Part shown: positions 1-7,738 of the stretch, piece by piece
Position numbering within the stretch: the first letter of the stretch is position 1
How the letters are laid out: each line of letters opens with the position of its first letter
DNA from: Limosilactobacillus kribbianus
GTDB lineage: Bacteria > Bacillota > Bacilli > Lactobacillales > Lactobacillaceae
Direction of reading: 5' to 3'
Assembly: GCF_026413145.1 (NCBI RefSeq)
Contig: NZ_JAOVYZ010000020.1
Span: 1-33,598, forward strand
Length of the DNA: 33,598 nt
Made by a program: the position numbers and the translations under genes
The notes under the pieces: model-generated
Databases searched by the model: none
What the model saw: the letters and a program-made list of their open reading frames with translations, nothing else
What the model was told of the DNA's origin: nothing

Positions 1-28
1 CAAATATTAGTGATAACTGAAATTCTCG

Positions 29-35
29 AGGGGAG
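29..35 (+). promoter_or_regulatory. Ribosome binding site of the adhesin, in a hairpin loop
   Basis: AGGGGAG lies 8 nt upstream of the ATG at 44. It is flanked by a 6-bp inverted repeat, ATTCTC (22-27) and GAGAAT (38-43), so the Shine-Dalgarno sequence would sit in the loop of a small hairpin directly next to the start codon. The pairing is seen in the sequence; any effect on translation is inference. Confidence 0.6.
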
Positions 36-43
36 TTGAGAAT

Positions 44-3000
44 ATGGTTTCGAAAAATAACACATATTTGAGGGAAGTTATGCACTCGCACCGGGTGCCG
101 CACTATGGCTTGCGGAAACTGGGGATTGGCGTAACTTCCGTTTTATTAGGGACGACCTTGTACTTTGGCGCCAACACGCCGGTCGCTAACGCTGATCAGG
201 TGAATACTAATAATGCGAATAGCGATCAGACCAATCAGGTGACGCCAGCGAATAGCGCGGAGACGGAAAGTGCCGTCCCGTTGCGGGCCACGGCAACGAG
301 TTCGGCGGCCCCGCAATCGGCAAGTGCAAGCTCACAAGCAGATTCGAGCAGCACTGCTCAGCCAGTGGCTTCGAGTTCCCCGACCCAGAGCAGTGCTGCG
401 GCCTCAAGCGCACCGACTTCCACGGCAACACCGGGTTCGGCCACCACTGCAGAACCGAGTGACGCCTCGGCCCAAAGCTCGGCGAACGCGGATTCTGCGC
501 CGACGCCAAGCGACTCTAGTGCTGCGAGCCAGTCGAATCAACCGACATCAACTGCTAGCTCAACCTTTAAGGATGGACAAATAGTAACTTCAAATGAAAT
601 ATATCAGTCTTTCAAAATTGGTGAGGAACCAGATGCTGCAATGGTTATGAGTGTTGATGGAAAGACAATACAAAATCCAACCTCTGCTAAAAACTATGAT
701 TATAAGGCGGGAATGCCATTTAGGTACCTAACATCGTCAGGAAGTCTAACATCAAGTAGTGTTGTTAGGATTACTTATAATAATTTGACACATACATCTT
801 ATAATGGCAAATCAATTAAAAGTGCTGTCTATACTTTTAGTCATTTTATTACCCCAACTGATAATATTCCTATTTCTTTGCAAGTTTATAATAATCCCTT
901 TATTGGCTTTTGGTATCATGCTAAGCAATTACAAGTGTCATTGCAATTTTTCTATGATAGTCAGCAAAAAGATCCAGTAGAATTTAATGATAAAGTTGCT
1001 CAATCATACTTGGTTTTAGGTTCGTTGAATTGGGGCATAGTAAATAATGACAGAGAATCTGCTCGACTAATTAGTAATGGTATTTCAGTGAACCTGGCTG
1101 GTAGTACAATTACATTTCATAAAGATGGCTGGCTTCACGCTGATCAAGAAAATGAAGGAATTAAGTGGCTAGATCCTAATACAGGTAAAATCAGAACAGA
1201 CAATTGGGATTATGCAGTAGAAGGGACATATGTTGGTGCTGGCGTTGTGGAATTCAAAACTAGTAATCCTATTCTTGAATTCGCGTCAAGTGCAAATAAT
1301 GCTTGGGCTATAATTAATACTAATATTCCTGAAACTACAACAATAAATAGTAAAATTACCAAAACAGTCACCGAAACCATCCATTACCAATACAAGGATG
1401 GTACCAAGGCCCACGATGACGTTGTCAAGACAGAAACAGTCCCACAGACGGGGTACTTTGACGCCAAAACGGGAAAGACCGTCTGGCTCGATTGGTCGCA
1501 GGTTCCGGTTAACTTCCCGTCAGTAACAAGCCCGACCATCAGCGGTTACACTCCAAGTAAGACGGTGGTTGGTCCCGACCAGACAACCGCGGATACCAAT
1601 CTTGACAAGACAGTGATCTACACCCCAGATGTTCAGAAGCTGGAGGTCAAGTACATTGATGATACTACTGGCGCAACCCTGCGCGACGATCAGCTTCAAG
1701 ACATCTCGGGTACGAAGACCAGCTATGCCACGACAGACCAAATCAACAATTTTGAAAAGCAACATTATCTCTTGGTTTCCGATTCGACTTTAGGGAAAAC
1801 ACTGACTTTTGATAACGACTCGACAAAGAATCAATACTACGAAGTCCACTTCAAGCACGACACGCAACCAACCACGCAAACGGCCACGGTGACCCGGACC
1901 ATCAATTACGTGGATCAAAACAAGCAACAGCTGAGTAAGCCGGTTACGGAACAAACCACGCTGACTGGCACCGGGACAATCGATCTGGTCACCGGGCAAT
2001 TGGTCAAGCCACTGACTTGGGCGGGAGAAACGACCTTAAATGGTCAGAAGTCACCAGTGATCAATGGTTACCACTTAGTCGGCGTTGACCGGGATAGTAA
2101 GGACAACCAGAACGTTGATCCGGTCACAGTCAACCACGAGACCGATTCCTACAACGTTTACGTGACCTACGAGCCAAACGGCAAGATCATTCCGGTTGAC
2201 CAAAACAACCAGCCAATTCCGAACGTGGATCAGCCGCAATATCCGACTGATCCGCAAGACCCAACCAAGGTCACGCCGAACGAAAAAGTACCATCGATTC
2301 CGGGTTACACTCCGGCCACGCCAACGGTGACGCCAAGTGATCCGGGCAAGGACACGCCAGTTCTCTACACCCAGAGCCAGGCTGCTGAGGTAGTCTATGT
2401 TGACCAGGACGACAATAATGCTCAACTGGCAACTTCTGGGACGCTAACGGGTCCATCCGGGAGCGTAATCAATTACGACAAGCAGAACCAGGCGGAGATC
2501 ACGAAACTGGAGAACCAGGGCTACAAGCTGATTAATAACGGCTTCCCAGCTGACGCGGTTTACGACACTGACAGCACGAAGACCCAGCGCTTTGTAGTTG
2601 TCATGGGCCATGATACCACCACGGTAACCCCAACCACACCGGGCACCCCTGGTCAACCAATCAACCCGAATGATCCAAACGGCCCGAAGTACCCAGCTGG
2701 GACCGATAAAGCCGGCTTAACGGCCACGAGTACCCAGACGGTTCACTACGTCGGGGCCGGTGACCAAACACCAAAGGATAACGTGACGACACTAAACTTC
2801 ACCCGGACGAAGACGATTGATAAAGTGACGGGGAAGGTAGTCGACAGCACGGATTGGACGCCAAGCACCCAGAACTTCCAGGTTATCGGCACGCCGCAGA
2901 TCAAGGGCTACACCCCAGATTACCAATACGTCGGTGGTGACGCGGTTGGACCGAACTCAACGAAGAACTACACGGTTACCTACACTAAAGACACCACGCC

Positions 3001-5974
3001 AACAGTCAACGATCAGCACGCCCAGGTTCGGTACCTGGATCAGGACAATGGTAACAGCGAAATTGCCGGAACCAATTCTGGTGACTTAACGGGTAAACCA
3101 GGAACGGCCATTAATTACAGCACGGCCGACACGCTAACGAAGCTGACAAAGCAGGGCTATGTCCTGGTTAACAATGGCTTTGACTATGGTGGCCAGGTCG
3201 AATACTTCGATAACAATGACAGCACCAACCAGGTCTTCATTGTGACCTTAAAGCACGGCACGCAGGATATTACGCCGTCGACCCCAGGCGATCCTGGTCA
3301 GCCGATCAACCCGAGCGACCCGCAGAGCCCGAAGTACCCAAGCGGTACCGATAAGCAGAGTTTAATTGCCCATGGTACCCAGACAGTTCACTACGTTGGG
3401 GCCGGCGATCAGACGCCAAAGGACAGCGTTACGACGGTTGACTTTGGTCATGATCTGGTGCTTGATAAGGTGACAGGTCAGATTGTTCAGGATAACGGTT
3501 GGAAGCCGTTGACGCAGAACTATCAAGTCATTGATACCCCAGTGATTGATGGCTACACGCCTGACCACCAATACGTCGGTGGCGGCACGGTCTCTGTTGA
3601 GAATCCAAACCGGGTTTACACGGTTACCTATACAAAGAACGGTCAAGGCAGCCAGCCAAGCCAGGGTTCGCAGAGTCAAGGCAGCCAAACTAGTGAGGGC
3701 TCGCAAGGTAGTCAGCCAAGTCAAGGTTCGCAGAGTCAGGGCAGTCAAACGAGTGAAGGCTCACAAGGTAGCCAGCCAAGTCAAGGCTCGCAGAGTCAAG
3801 GTAGCCAAACGAGCGAAGGTTCGCAAGGTAGTCAACCAAGTCAAGGATCTCAAAGCCAGGGCAGCCAGACCAGTGAAGGCTCACAAGGTAGCCAGCCAAG
3901 TCAAGGCTCGCAAAGCCAAGGCAGCCAACCGAGCGAAGGCTCGCAAGGTAGTCAGCCAAGTCAGGGCTCGCAGAGTCAAGGTAGCCAACCGGGCGAAGGT
4001 TCGCAAGGTAGTCAGCCAAGCCAAGGATCTCAGAGCCAGGGCAGCCAAACCAGCGAGGGTTCGCAAGGTAGTCAGCCAAGTCAAGGCTCGCAGAGTCAAG
4101 GCAGCCAAACTAGTGAAGGTTCACAAGGTAGTCAACCAAGCCAAGGATCTCAGAGCCAGGGCAGCCAAACCAGCGAGGGTTCGCAAGGTAGTCAGCCAAG
4201 CCAAGGATCTCAAAGCCAAGGCAGCCAAACGAGTGAAGGCTCCCAAGGTAGTCAACCAAGTCAAGGCTCACAGAGTCAGGGCAGCCAACCGAGCGAAGGT
4301 TCGCAAGGCAGCCAGCCAAGTCAAGGCTCACAGAGTCAGGGCAGCCAACCGAGCGAAGGTTCGCAAGGTAGCCAGCCAAGTCAAGGCTTGCAGAGTCAGG
4401 GCAGCCAACCGAGCGAAGGTTCGCAAGGTAGTCAGCCAAGCCAAGGATCTCAGAGCCAGGGCAGCCAGACCAGTGAAGGTTCACAAGGTAGTCAACCAAG
4501 CCAGGGTTCGCAGAGTCAGGGCAGCCAACCGAGTGAAGGCTCACAAGGCAGTCAACCAAGCCAGGGTTCACAGAGTCAAGGCAGCCAAACTAGTGAGGGC
4601 TCGCAAGGCAGTCAGCCGAGTCAAGGCTCCCAGAGCCAAGGTAGTCAGGGTTCAGAAAATCAAGGTAGCCAAAGCTCACAAACTCCAGCTACTGACACCG
4701 AAAAGGTAGTTATCAAGTACGTTGACCCAGACGGTAACCCAATCACAACCGACACAGTTACTGGCAAGGGCGGTCAGCCAATTAACTACGACCAAACCAA
4801 GACAATTACCGAGCTGGAGAACAAGGGTTACGATGTTACGACTATTACCAACCCAACGACTGGCCAGAACTTTGATAACAACCCATCCGTTGACCAAACT
4901 TACACCGTCACGGTTAAACACGGCACGGCTCAACTTGGTCCGAATGATCCACATGAATCTGGTACACCAATTAACCCGAACGATCCAAACAGTCCTAAGT
5001 GGCCTGCTAAGGATATCTACAGCAAGGATTACACCTACACGGTTCACTTTGTTGGGCCAAACGGTGAAACCTTAACCGGCGATAATGTTCAAACCTCAAC
5101 TTGGACGCGGACCGTCACCGTAGACAAGGTTACTGGAAAAGTCATCAGTGGTACGGACTGGACACCGAGCCAGAAGAAGTACAGCGATGTCCAAGTACCA
5201 GTCGTCGATGGTTACTACACCACCCAGAAGACGATCACCGGCCAACCAACGGTTCAAAAGAACATCTCGACGACCGTTTCCTACCAGAAGTTAGGTCAGA
5301 TTGTTCCAGTTGACCAAAATGGCAAGCAAATTGGTACTGGCCAAACTTATCAGAATGATCCAAATGATCCAACCAAGGTGAAAACGAACCAGACCGTTCC
5401 GAGTGTTGATGGCTACACGCCAACAACCAGCACGGTTACGCCAACCACTCCTGGCGAGGACACGACGGTCACCTACACGAAGAATACTACTGGTGATACC
5501 GGTTCGACGACTAGCAACGGTAATACCGCAAATACTGGTCAGAACAGTAATGGTGGTCAAAGCACTAGCGGTACTGCAAATGGTTCATCAACCACTAATG
5601 GTGGGCAAAACAGTGGTACTACCAGCCCGAACTACAACGCCGAGCAAGGTACCAACAATGGCATTACTAATGGTAATGGCACCTACAGCGGCAATACTGC
5701 TGGCAACGGTCAATTGAACACTGGGACTGGCATAACCGGTCAGACTGGTAACGGTGGCGGTTACGCTGGAACTATTACTAACGGGTTACAAGGTCAAGTC
5801 GTAAGCGCGGTCAGCGGCACTAGCAACGCTGCTTCCAATGGCGGTAACACCATCACGCTGCCACAGACCGGCAACGATACCGACACCAGCGCTATCCTGG
5901 CGGCTGCCGGAATTGAGTTAGCCGGTGCACTTGGCCTCGCTGGGCTCGCCGCCAAGAAGAAACGTGAGAACTAA
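44..5974 (+). CDS. LPXTG-anchored mucus-binding (MucBP/Mub-type) adhesin with YSIRK signal
   Basis: A 1976-residue surface protein, probably binding mucin or other host glycans and covalently attached to peptidoglycan by sortase A. Residues 1-50 form a YSIRK-like signal (core YGLRKLGIGVTSVLLG), with likely cleavage after VANA. Residues 51-172 are Ser/Ala/Thr/Pro-rich. Residues about 173-440 are an unrecognised module encoded by AT-rich DNA. From about 442 come Mub-B2-like units (TxTVHYVGAGDQTPKD type) alternating with MucBP_2-like units (VVYVDQDD type), joined by PGQPINPxDP linkers. Residues about 1200-1545 are a Ser-Gln-Gly repeat of 20-residue period, followed by one more MucBP_2/B2 pair, an Asn/Gly/Thr-rich wall-spanning stretch, LPQTG at 1939-1943, a hydrophobic segment and a KKKREN tail. 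The ATG at 44 has a good ribosome site. The gene looks intact. Domain family names are by recognition only; the ligand is not known. Confidence 0.93.
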   Translation: MVSKNNTYLREVMHSHRVPHYGLRKLGIGVTSVLLGTTLYFGANTPVANADQVNTNNANSDQTNQVTPANSAETESAVPLRATATSSAAPQSASASSQADSSSTAQPVASSSPTQSSAAASSAPTSTATPGSATTAEPSDASAQSSANADSAPTPSDSSAASQSNQPTSTASSTFKDGQIVTSNEIYQSFKIGEEPDAAMVMSVDGKTIQNPTSAKNYDYKAGMPFRYLTSSGSLTSSSVVRITYNNLTHTSYNGKSIKSAVYTFSHFITPTDNIPISLQVYNNPFIGFWYHAKQLQVSLQFFYDSQQKDPVEFNDKVAQSYLVLGSLNWGIVNNDRESARLISNGISVNLAGSTITFHKDGWLHADQENEGIKWLDPNTGKIRTDNWDYAVEGTYVGAGVVEFKTSNPILEFASSANNAWAIINTNIPETTTINSKITKTVTETIHYQYKDGTKAHDDVVKTETVPQTGYFDAKTGKTVWLDWSQVPVNFPSVTSPTISGYTPSKTVVGPDQTTADTNLDKTVIYTPDVQKLEVKYIDDTTGATLRDDQLQDISGTKTSYATTDQINNFEKQHYLLVSDSTLGKTLTFDNDSTKNQYYEVHFKHDTQPTTQTATVTRTINYVDQNKQQLSKPVTEQTTLTGTGTIDLVTGQLVKPLTWAGETTLNGQKSPVINGYHLVGVDRDSKDNQNVDPVTVNHETDSYNVYVTYEPNGKIIPVDQNNQPIPNVDQPQYPTDPQDPTKVTPNEKVPSIPGYTPATPTVTPSDPGKDTPVLYTQSQAAEVVYVDQDDNNAQLATSGTLTGPSGSVINYDKQNQAEITKLENQGYKLINNGFPADAVYDTDSTKTQRFVVVMGHDTTTVTPTTPGTPGQPINPNDPNGPKYPAGTDKAGLTATSTQTVHYVGAGDQTPKDNVTTLNFTRTKTIDKVTGKVVDSTDWTPSTQNFQVIGTPQIKGYTPDYQYVGGDAVGPNSTKNYTVTYTKDTTPTVNDQHAQVRYLDQDNGNSEIAGTNSGDLTGKPGTAINYSTADTLTKLTKQGYVLVNNGFDYGGQVEYFDNNDSTNQVFIVTLKHGTQDITPSTPGDPGQPINPSDPQSPKYPSGTDKQSLIAHGTQTVHYVGAGDQTPKDSVTTVDFGHDLVLDKVTGQIVQDNGWKPLTQNYQVIDTPVIDGYTPDHQYVGGGTVSVENPNRVYTVTYTKNGQGSQPSQGSQSQGSQTSEGSQGSQPSQGSQSQGSQTSEGSQGSQPSQGSQSQGSQTSEGSQGSQPSQGSQSQGSQTSEGSQGSQPSQGSQSQGSQPSEGSQGSQPSQGSQSQGSQPGEGSQGSQPSQGSQSQGSQTSEGSQGSQPSQGSQSQGSQTSEGSQGSQPSQGSQSQGSQTSEGSQGSQPSQGSQSQGSQTSEGSQGSQPSQGSQSQGSQPSEGSQGSQPSQGSQSQGSQPSEGSQGSQPSQGLQSQGSQPSEGSQGSQPSQGSQSQGSQTSEGSQGSQPSQGSQSQGSQPSEGSQGSQPSQGSQSQGSQTSEGSQGSQPSQGSQSQGSQGSENQGSQSSQTPATDTEKVVIKYVDPDGNPITTDTVTGKGGQPINYDQTKTITELENKGYDVTTITNPTTGQNFDNNPSVDQTYTVTVKHGTAQLGPNDPHESGTPINPNDPNSPKWPAKDIYSKDYTYTVHFVGPNGETLTGDNVQTSTWTRTVTVDKVTGKVISGTDWTPSQKKYSDVQVPVVDGYYTTQKTITGQPTVQKNISTTVSYQKLGQIVPVDQNGKQIGTGQTYQNDPNDPTKVKTNQTVPSVDGYTPTTSTVTPTTPGEDTTVTYTKNTTGDTGSTTSNGNTANTGQNSNGGQSTSGTANGSSTTNGGQNSGTTSPNYNAEQGTNNGITNGNGTYSGNTAGNGQLNTGTGITGQTGNGGGYAGTITNGLQGQVVSAVSGTSNAASNGGNTITLPQTGNDTDTSAILAAAGIELAGALGLAGLAAKKKREN
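563..1375 (+). other. AT-rich module inside the adhesin gene
   Basis: This stretch encodes residues about 173-440 and differs sharply in composition from both flanks. Sample 60-base lines give 16/60 G+C at 781-840 and 19/60 at 901-960, against 36/60 at 301-360 and 32/60 at 3001-3060. Codon use shifts to A/T-ending codons in the same interval. The encoded sequence has aromatic-rich segments (HFITPTDNIPISLQVY) and no MucBP motif. It reads in frame with both flanks, so it looks like an imported or recombined N-terminal adhesive domain. Confidence 0.75.
2386..3640 (+). repeat. Tandem pair of MucBP_2/Mub-B2 modules
   Basis: Two consecutive coding modules of about 640 bp share the same order: a YVDQD/YLDQD-type MucBP_2 unit, a linker with PGQPINPxDP and KYP(A/S)GTDK, and a B2 unit containing TVHYVGAGDQTPKD and ending with YVGG and YTVTYTK. 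The two copies are clearly diverged at the DNA level, so this is an old duplication inside the adhesin gene. Confidence 0.8.
3645..4680 (+). repeat. 60-bp tandem repeat array (20-residue Ser-Gln-Gly units)
   Basis: Sixteen full units plus a degenerate seventeenth, with an exact 60-base period; the protein unit is SQGSQPSQGSQSQGSQTSEG with T/P variation before SEG. Single substitutions occur, such as a Leu for Ser in the unit near 4387 and PGEG for PSEG near 3990. Synonymous third positions vary between units in mixed combinations (tcg/tca/tct, caa/cag), as expected for repeated shuffling among units. The array is inserted between the third and fourth MucBP module pairs rather than next to the anchor. 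Confidence 0.95.
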
Positions 5975-5982
5975 ACAATTGC

Positions 5983-6113
5983 ATTGCTCGTAGCAGAGTC
6001 TGCTTAGAAGTAAGTAACCTCCCCAAATTTATTTACTTTTACTTTGTAACCAGGTGGACGGCTGCGAGCGATGAAGGGGCACCGACATCTCTGGATGAGC
6101 GGTGCTCTTTTTT
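5983..6113 (+). ncRNA. Candidate structured RNA element / 3' UTR downstream of the adhesin
   Basis: The sequence after the adhesin stop can fold almost completely. A 12-bp closing stem pairs 5983-5994 with 6061-6072 (two G-U pairs), and an 8-bp stem pairs 5998-6005 with 6052-6059. Inside are a 10-bp hairpin, 6008-6017 with 6029-6038, and a 4-bp hairpin, 6039-6042 with 6046-6049. The loop of the 10-bp hairpin is C-rich (CCTCCCC at 6018-6024). A terminator hairpin with a T tract ends the element. I see no convincing promoter directly upstream, so it may be an mRNA 3' UTR or a processed small RNA rather than an independent gene. I do not recognise the family. Confidence 0.4.
6077..6113 (+). terminator. 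Rho-independent terminator of the adhesin transcript
   Basis: Arm 6077-6084 pairs with 6100-6107 (8 bp, one G-U). An inner CATC/GATG helix (6086-6089 with 6094-6097) stacks above it. The hairpin is followed by a run of six T at 6108-6113. Confidence 0.85.
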
Positions 6114-6118
6114 AGCCC

Positions 6119-6160
6119 AAAAACGCGCCGTGGACAGTTTTGTTTGTCCACGACGCGTTT
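6119..6160 (-). terminator. Terminator of the minus-strand hit operon
   Basis: A 15-bp stem with one mismatch pairs 6121-6136 with 6145-6160 around an 8-nt loop. Read on the minus strand it is followed by a five-T run (A residues at 6119-6123 on the plus strand). It lies about 60 bp past the end of the small ORF and meets the adhesin terminator head to head. Confidence 0.85.
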
Positions 6161-6218
6161 CTTTGATGGATTGGTATGCTCGTTTTTATTTTCCGGTTTG
6201 AAAAGGAAACGTCTTTTA

Positions 6219-6452
6219 CTATTTCGTTGCCTTGTTCAATCGGTTGACAATCTCTTGGATCCGGTCGAGACGCGGCCGGGCCTTAAACTGCCACTTGGCA
6301 ATGTCTTTACTGACTGCATCCGCAAAGCCCTTGGCCTCATTAATTGCACCTTGCAAGCCGTGTACAGCGGCTTGCAGATCTTTTAGCTGACTTCTGAATT
6401 CTTGAACTTCATCCAGGGCTGCCTTGAATTTGTCTTTAATCATTATCATCAT
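6219..6452 (-). CDS. Small predicted coiled-coil protein downstream of hit
   Basis: A 77-residue (at most) charged protein of unknown function. It is mostly heptad-like helix (DKFKAALDEVQEFRSQLKDL, then AAVHGLQGAINEAKGFADAV), with no signal peptide or membrane segment; an amphipathic or coiled-coil helix is likely. It overlaps the end of the HIT gene: three alternative ATGs (6450-6452, 6447-6449, 6441-6443) sit around the hit stop codon, and the third (MIKDKF) would also be reasonable. No clear ribosome site is seen, so translation probably depends on coupling with hit. It shares the downstream terminator at 6119-6160. I do not assign a function. Confidence 0.7.
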   Translation of the reverse strand: MMIMIKDKFKAALDEVQEFRSQLKDLQAAVHGLQGAINEAKGFADAVSKDIAKWQFKARPRLDRIQEIVNRLNKATK

Positions 6453-6873
6453 CCATGTGATCGATGATTGATTGCTGGATTTGCTTGTACTTAGCTTCGT
6501 CGTACTTGCCGGAGTTGTCTTTGAAAATCATCTTGAAGTCGTCCTGGTCGGAGTAACGAGGGATCAGGTGAATGTGGGAGTGGAAGACGGACTGGTAGGC
6601 CACCTTACCGTTGTTGTTGATCACATTCATCCCCTTGATTGCCGGGTTAGAAGCCTTGACGGCCCGGGCAATCTTCGGCAGGCGGGAGAAGACTTCAGCA
6701 GCAAGCTTTTCATCATAGGCGAAAAGGTCTGGAACGTGCTTCTTCGGAACGACCAGGGTGTGACCCGGGGTGCCTTGAGAGATGTCTAGGAAGGCCTTGA
6801 CAACATCGTCCTCGTAAACCGTGTAGCTCGGAATCTCACCGGAAACAATTTTACAAAAGATACAATCAGTCAT
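6436..6873 (-). CDS. hit: HIT family nucleotide hydrolase
   Basis: A 145-residue cytoplasmic histidine-triad protein, of the branch that hydrolyses adenosine-linked phosphoramidates or dinucleotides. The catalytic triad motif HSHIHLIPR gives His98, His100 and His102. The N-terminal CxxC (Cys4, Cys7) is typical of zinc-containing bacterial members. Length is normal for the family. The ATG at 6871-6873 follows an excellent AAAGGAGGGG ribosome site (complement of 6880-6889). It is divergent from ecsA, as in many Firmicutes where hit and ecs are neighbours, and overlaps the small coiled-coil ORF downstream. The physiological substrate cannot be read from the sequence. Confidence 0.95.
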   Translation of the reverse strand: MTDCIFCKIVSGEIPSYTVYEDDVVKAFLDISQGTPGHTLVVPKKHVPDLFAYDEKLAAEVFSRLPKIARAVKASNPAIKGMNVINNNGKVAYQSVFHSHIHLIPRYSDQDDFKMIFKDNSGKYDEAKYKQIQQSIIDHMDDDND

Positions 6874-6954
6874 TGTATCCCCTCCTTTGTCAGAAATTAC
6901 CTCTAGTATAACTTATAATGGCCTTTTCTTCACCGCTGGGGGTCTGATCTGGTA

Positions 6955-6963
6955 TGGTATAAT
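6955..6963 (+). promoter_or_regulatory. Extended -10 promoter of ecsAB
   Basis: TGGTATAAT, an extended -10 element (TGn followed by perfect TATAAT at 6958-6963), lies 38 bp before the ecsA ATG. I do not see a good -35 at the right distance, which is acceptable for extended -10 promoters. A second TATAAT at 6914-6919 lies in the same divergent region. Confidence 0.55.
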
Positions 6964-7000
6964 TAAATGTCGAAATCAAGGAAGAAAAGAAGGAAAGATC

Positions 7001-7738
7001 ATGGCACTTGAAATCAAAAATTTGGTCGGGGGCTATTCCCAGATCCCGGTGCTAAAAGACGTCACTCTCGACGTTCAGCCCGGTGAACTGGTCGGCCTGA
7101 TCGGTTTAAACGGGGCCGGAAAGTCGACGACCTTAAATCACGTCATTGGGATCCTGCGGCCGTTTTCCGGTTCAATCACCCTCAACGGCCTCAGCCTGGC
7201 AACTAATCCAGAAGAGTACAAGCAGCAAATTGCCTATGTGCCTGAGACGCCAATTCTCTATGATGAATTGACCCTGCGCGAGCACCTGGAACTGACGATG
7301 ACCGCTTACGGGTTAGATCCTCAAGTGGCCTGGAAGCGGGCCCACCGGCTGCTAAAGATTTTTCGACTGGACAATAAGCTAGACTGGTTCCCGGCCAACT
7401 TCTCCAAGGGGATGAAGCAGAAGGTGATGATTTGTTGCGCCTTTATGACCGACGCCAAGCTCCTGATCGTCGATGAGCCCTTCTATGGTCTGGATCCGCT
7501 GGCTGTTCATGACCTGCTGGACCTGATTGAGGAGAAAAAGAAGGCGGGCGTGGCGGTATTGATGTCGACGCACGTCCTGGACACGGCCCAGAAATACTGT
7601 GATCGCTTTGTCCTCCTGGCCGCGGGGAAGGTCCGGGCGCACGGAACCCTGGATGAACTGCGGAAGCTCGGCGACCGGCCGGACGAATCCTTGGACGAAA
7701 TCTATCTGCACCTGGCAAGGGATGATCAAAATGAATAA
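7001..7738 (+). CDS. ecsA: ABC transporter ATP-binding protein EcsA
   Basis: A 245-residue ATPase subunit of the Ecs transporter, which in Bacillus and staphylococci affects secretion, regulated membrane proteolysis and competence. Walker A is GLNGAGKST (about residues 34-42), the signature is FSKGMKQK (about 133-140), Walker B is LLIVDEPFYGLDP (about 153-165), and a STH switch histidine follows. The reading frame is open further upstream to 6887, but the ATG at 7001 has the ribosome site AAGGAAAG and gives the family N-terminus (MALEIKNLVGGY). It overlaps ecsB by 8 bp, so the two are translationally coupled. Confidence 0.93.
   Translation: MALEIKNLVGGYSQIPVLKDVTLDVQPGELVGLIGLNGAGKSTTLNHVIGILRPFSGSITLNGLSLATNPEEYKQQIAYVPETPILYDELTLREHLELTMTAYGLDPQVAWKRAHRLLKIFRLDNKLDWFPANFSKGMKQKVMICCAFMTDAKLLIVDEPFYGLDPLAVHDLLDLIEEKKKAGVAVLMSTHVLDTAQKYCDRFVLLAAGKVRAHGTLDELRKLGDRPDESLDEIYLHLARDDQNE

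Noticed and set aside
3645-4680. Regular 60-bp periodicity as a possible CRISPR array
   Set aside because: The units are contiguous coding repeats with no unique spacers and no cas genes nearby.
3546-4709. Long open frames on both strands across the 60-bp repeat, including a 387-codon basic frame on the plus strand
   Set aside because: The repeat unit is a multiple of three, so any frame without a stop in one unit stays open through all units. The adhesin frame is clearly the coding one.
7599-7730. Upstream extension of ecsB to 7599
   Set aside because: It lies within ecsA, has no ribosome site, and the ATG at 7731 gives the expected N-terminus and length.
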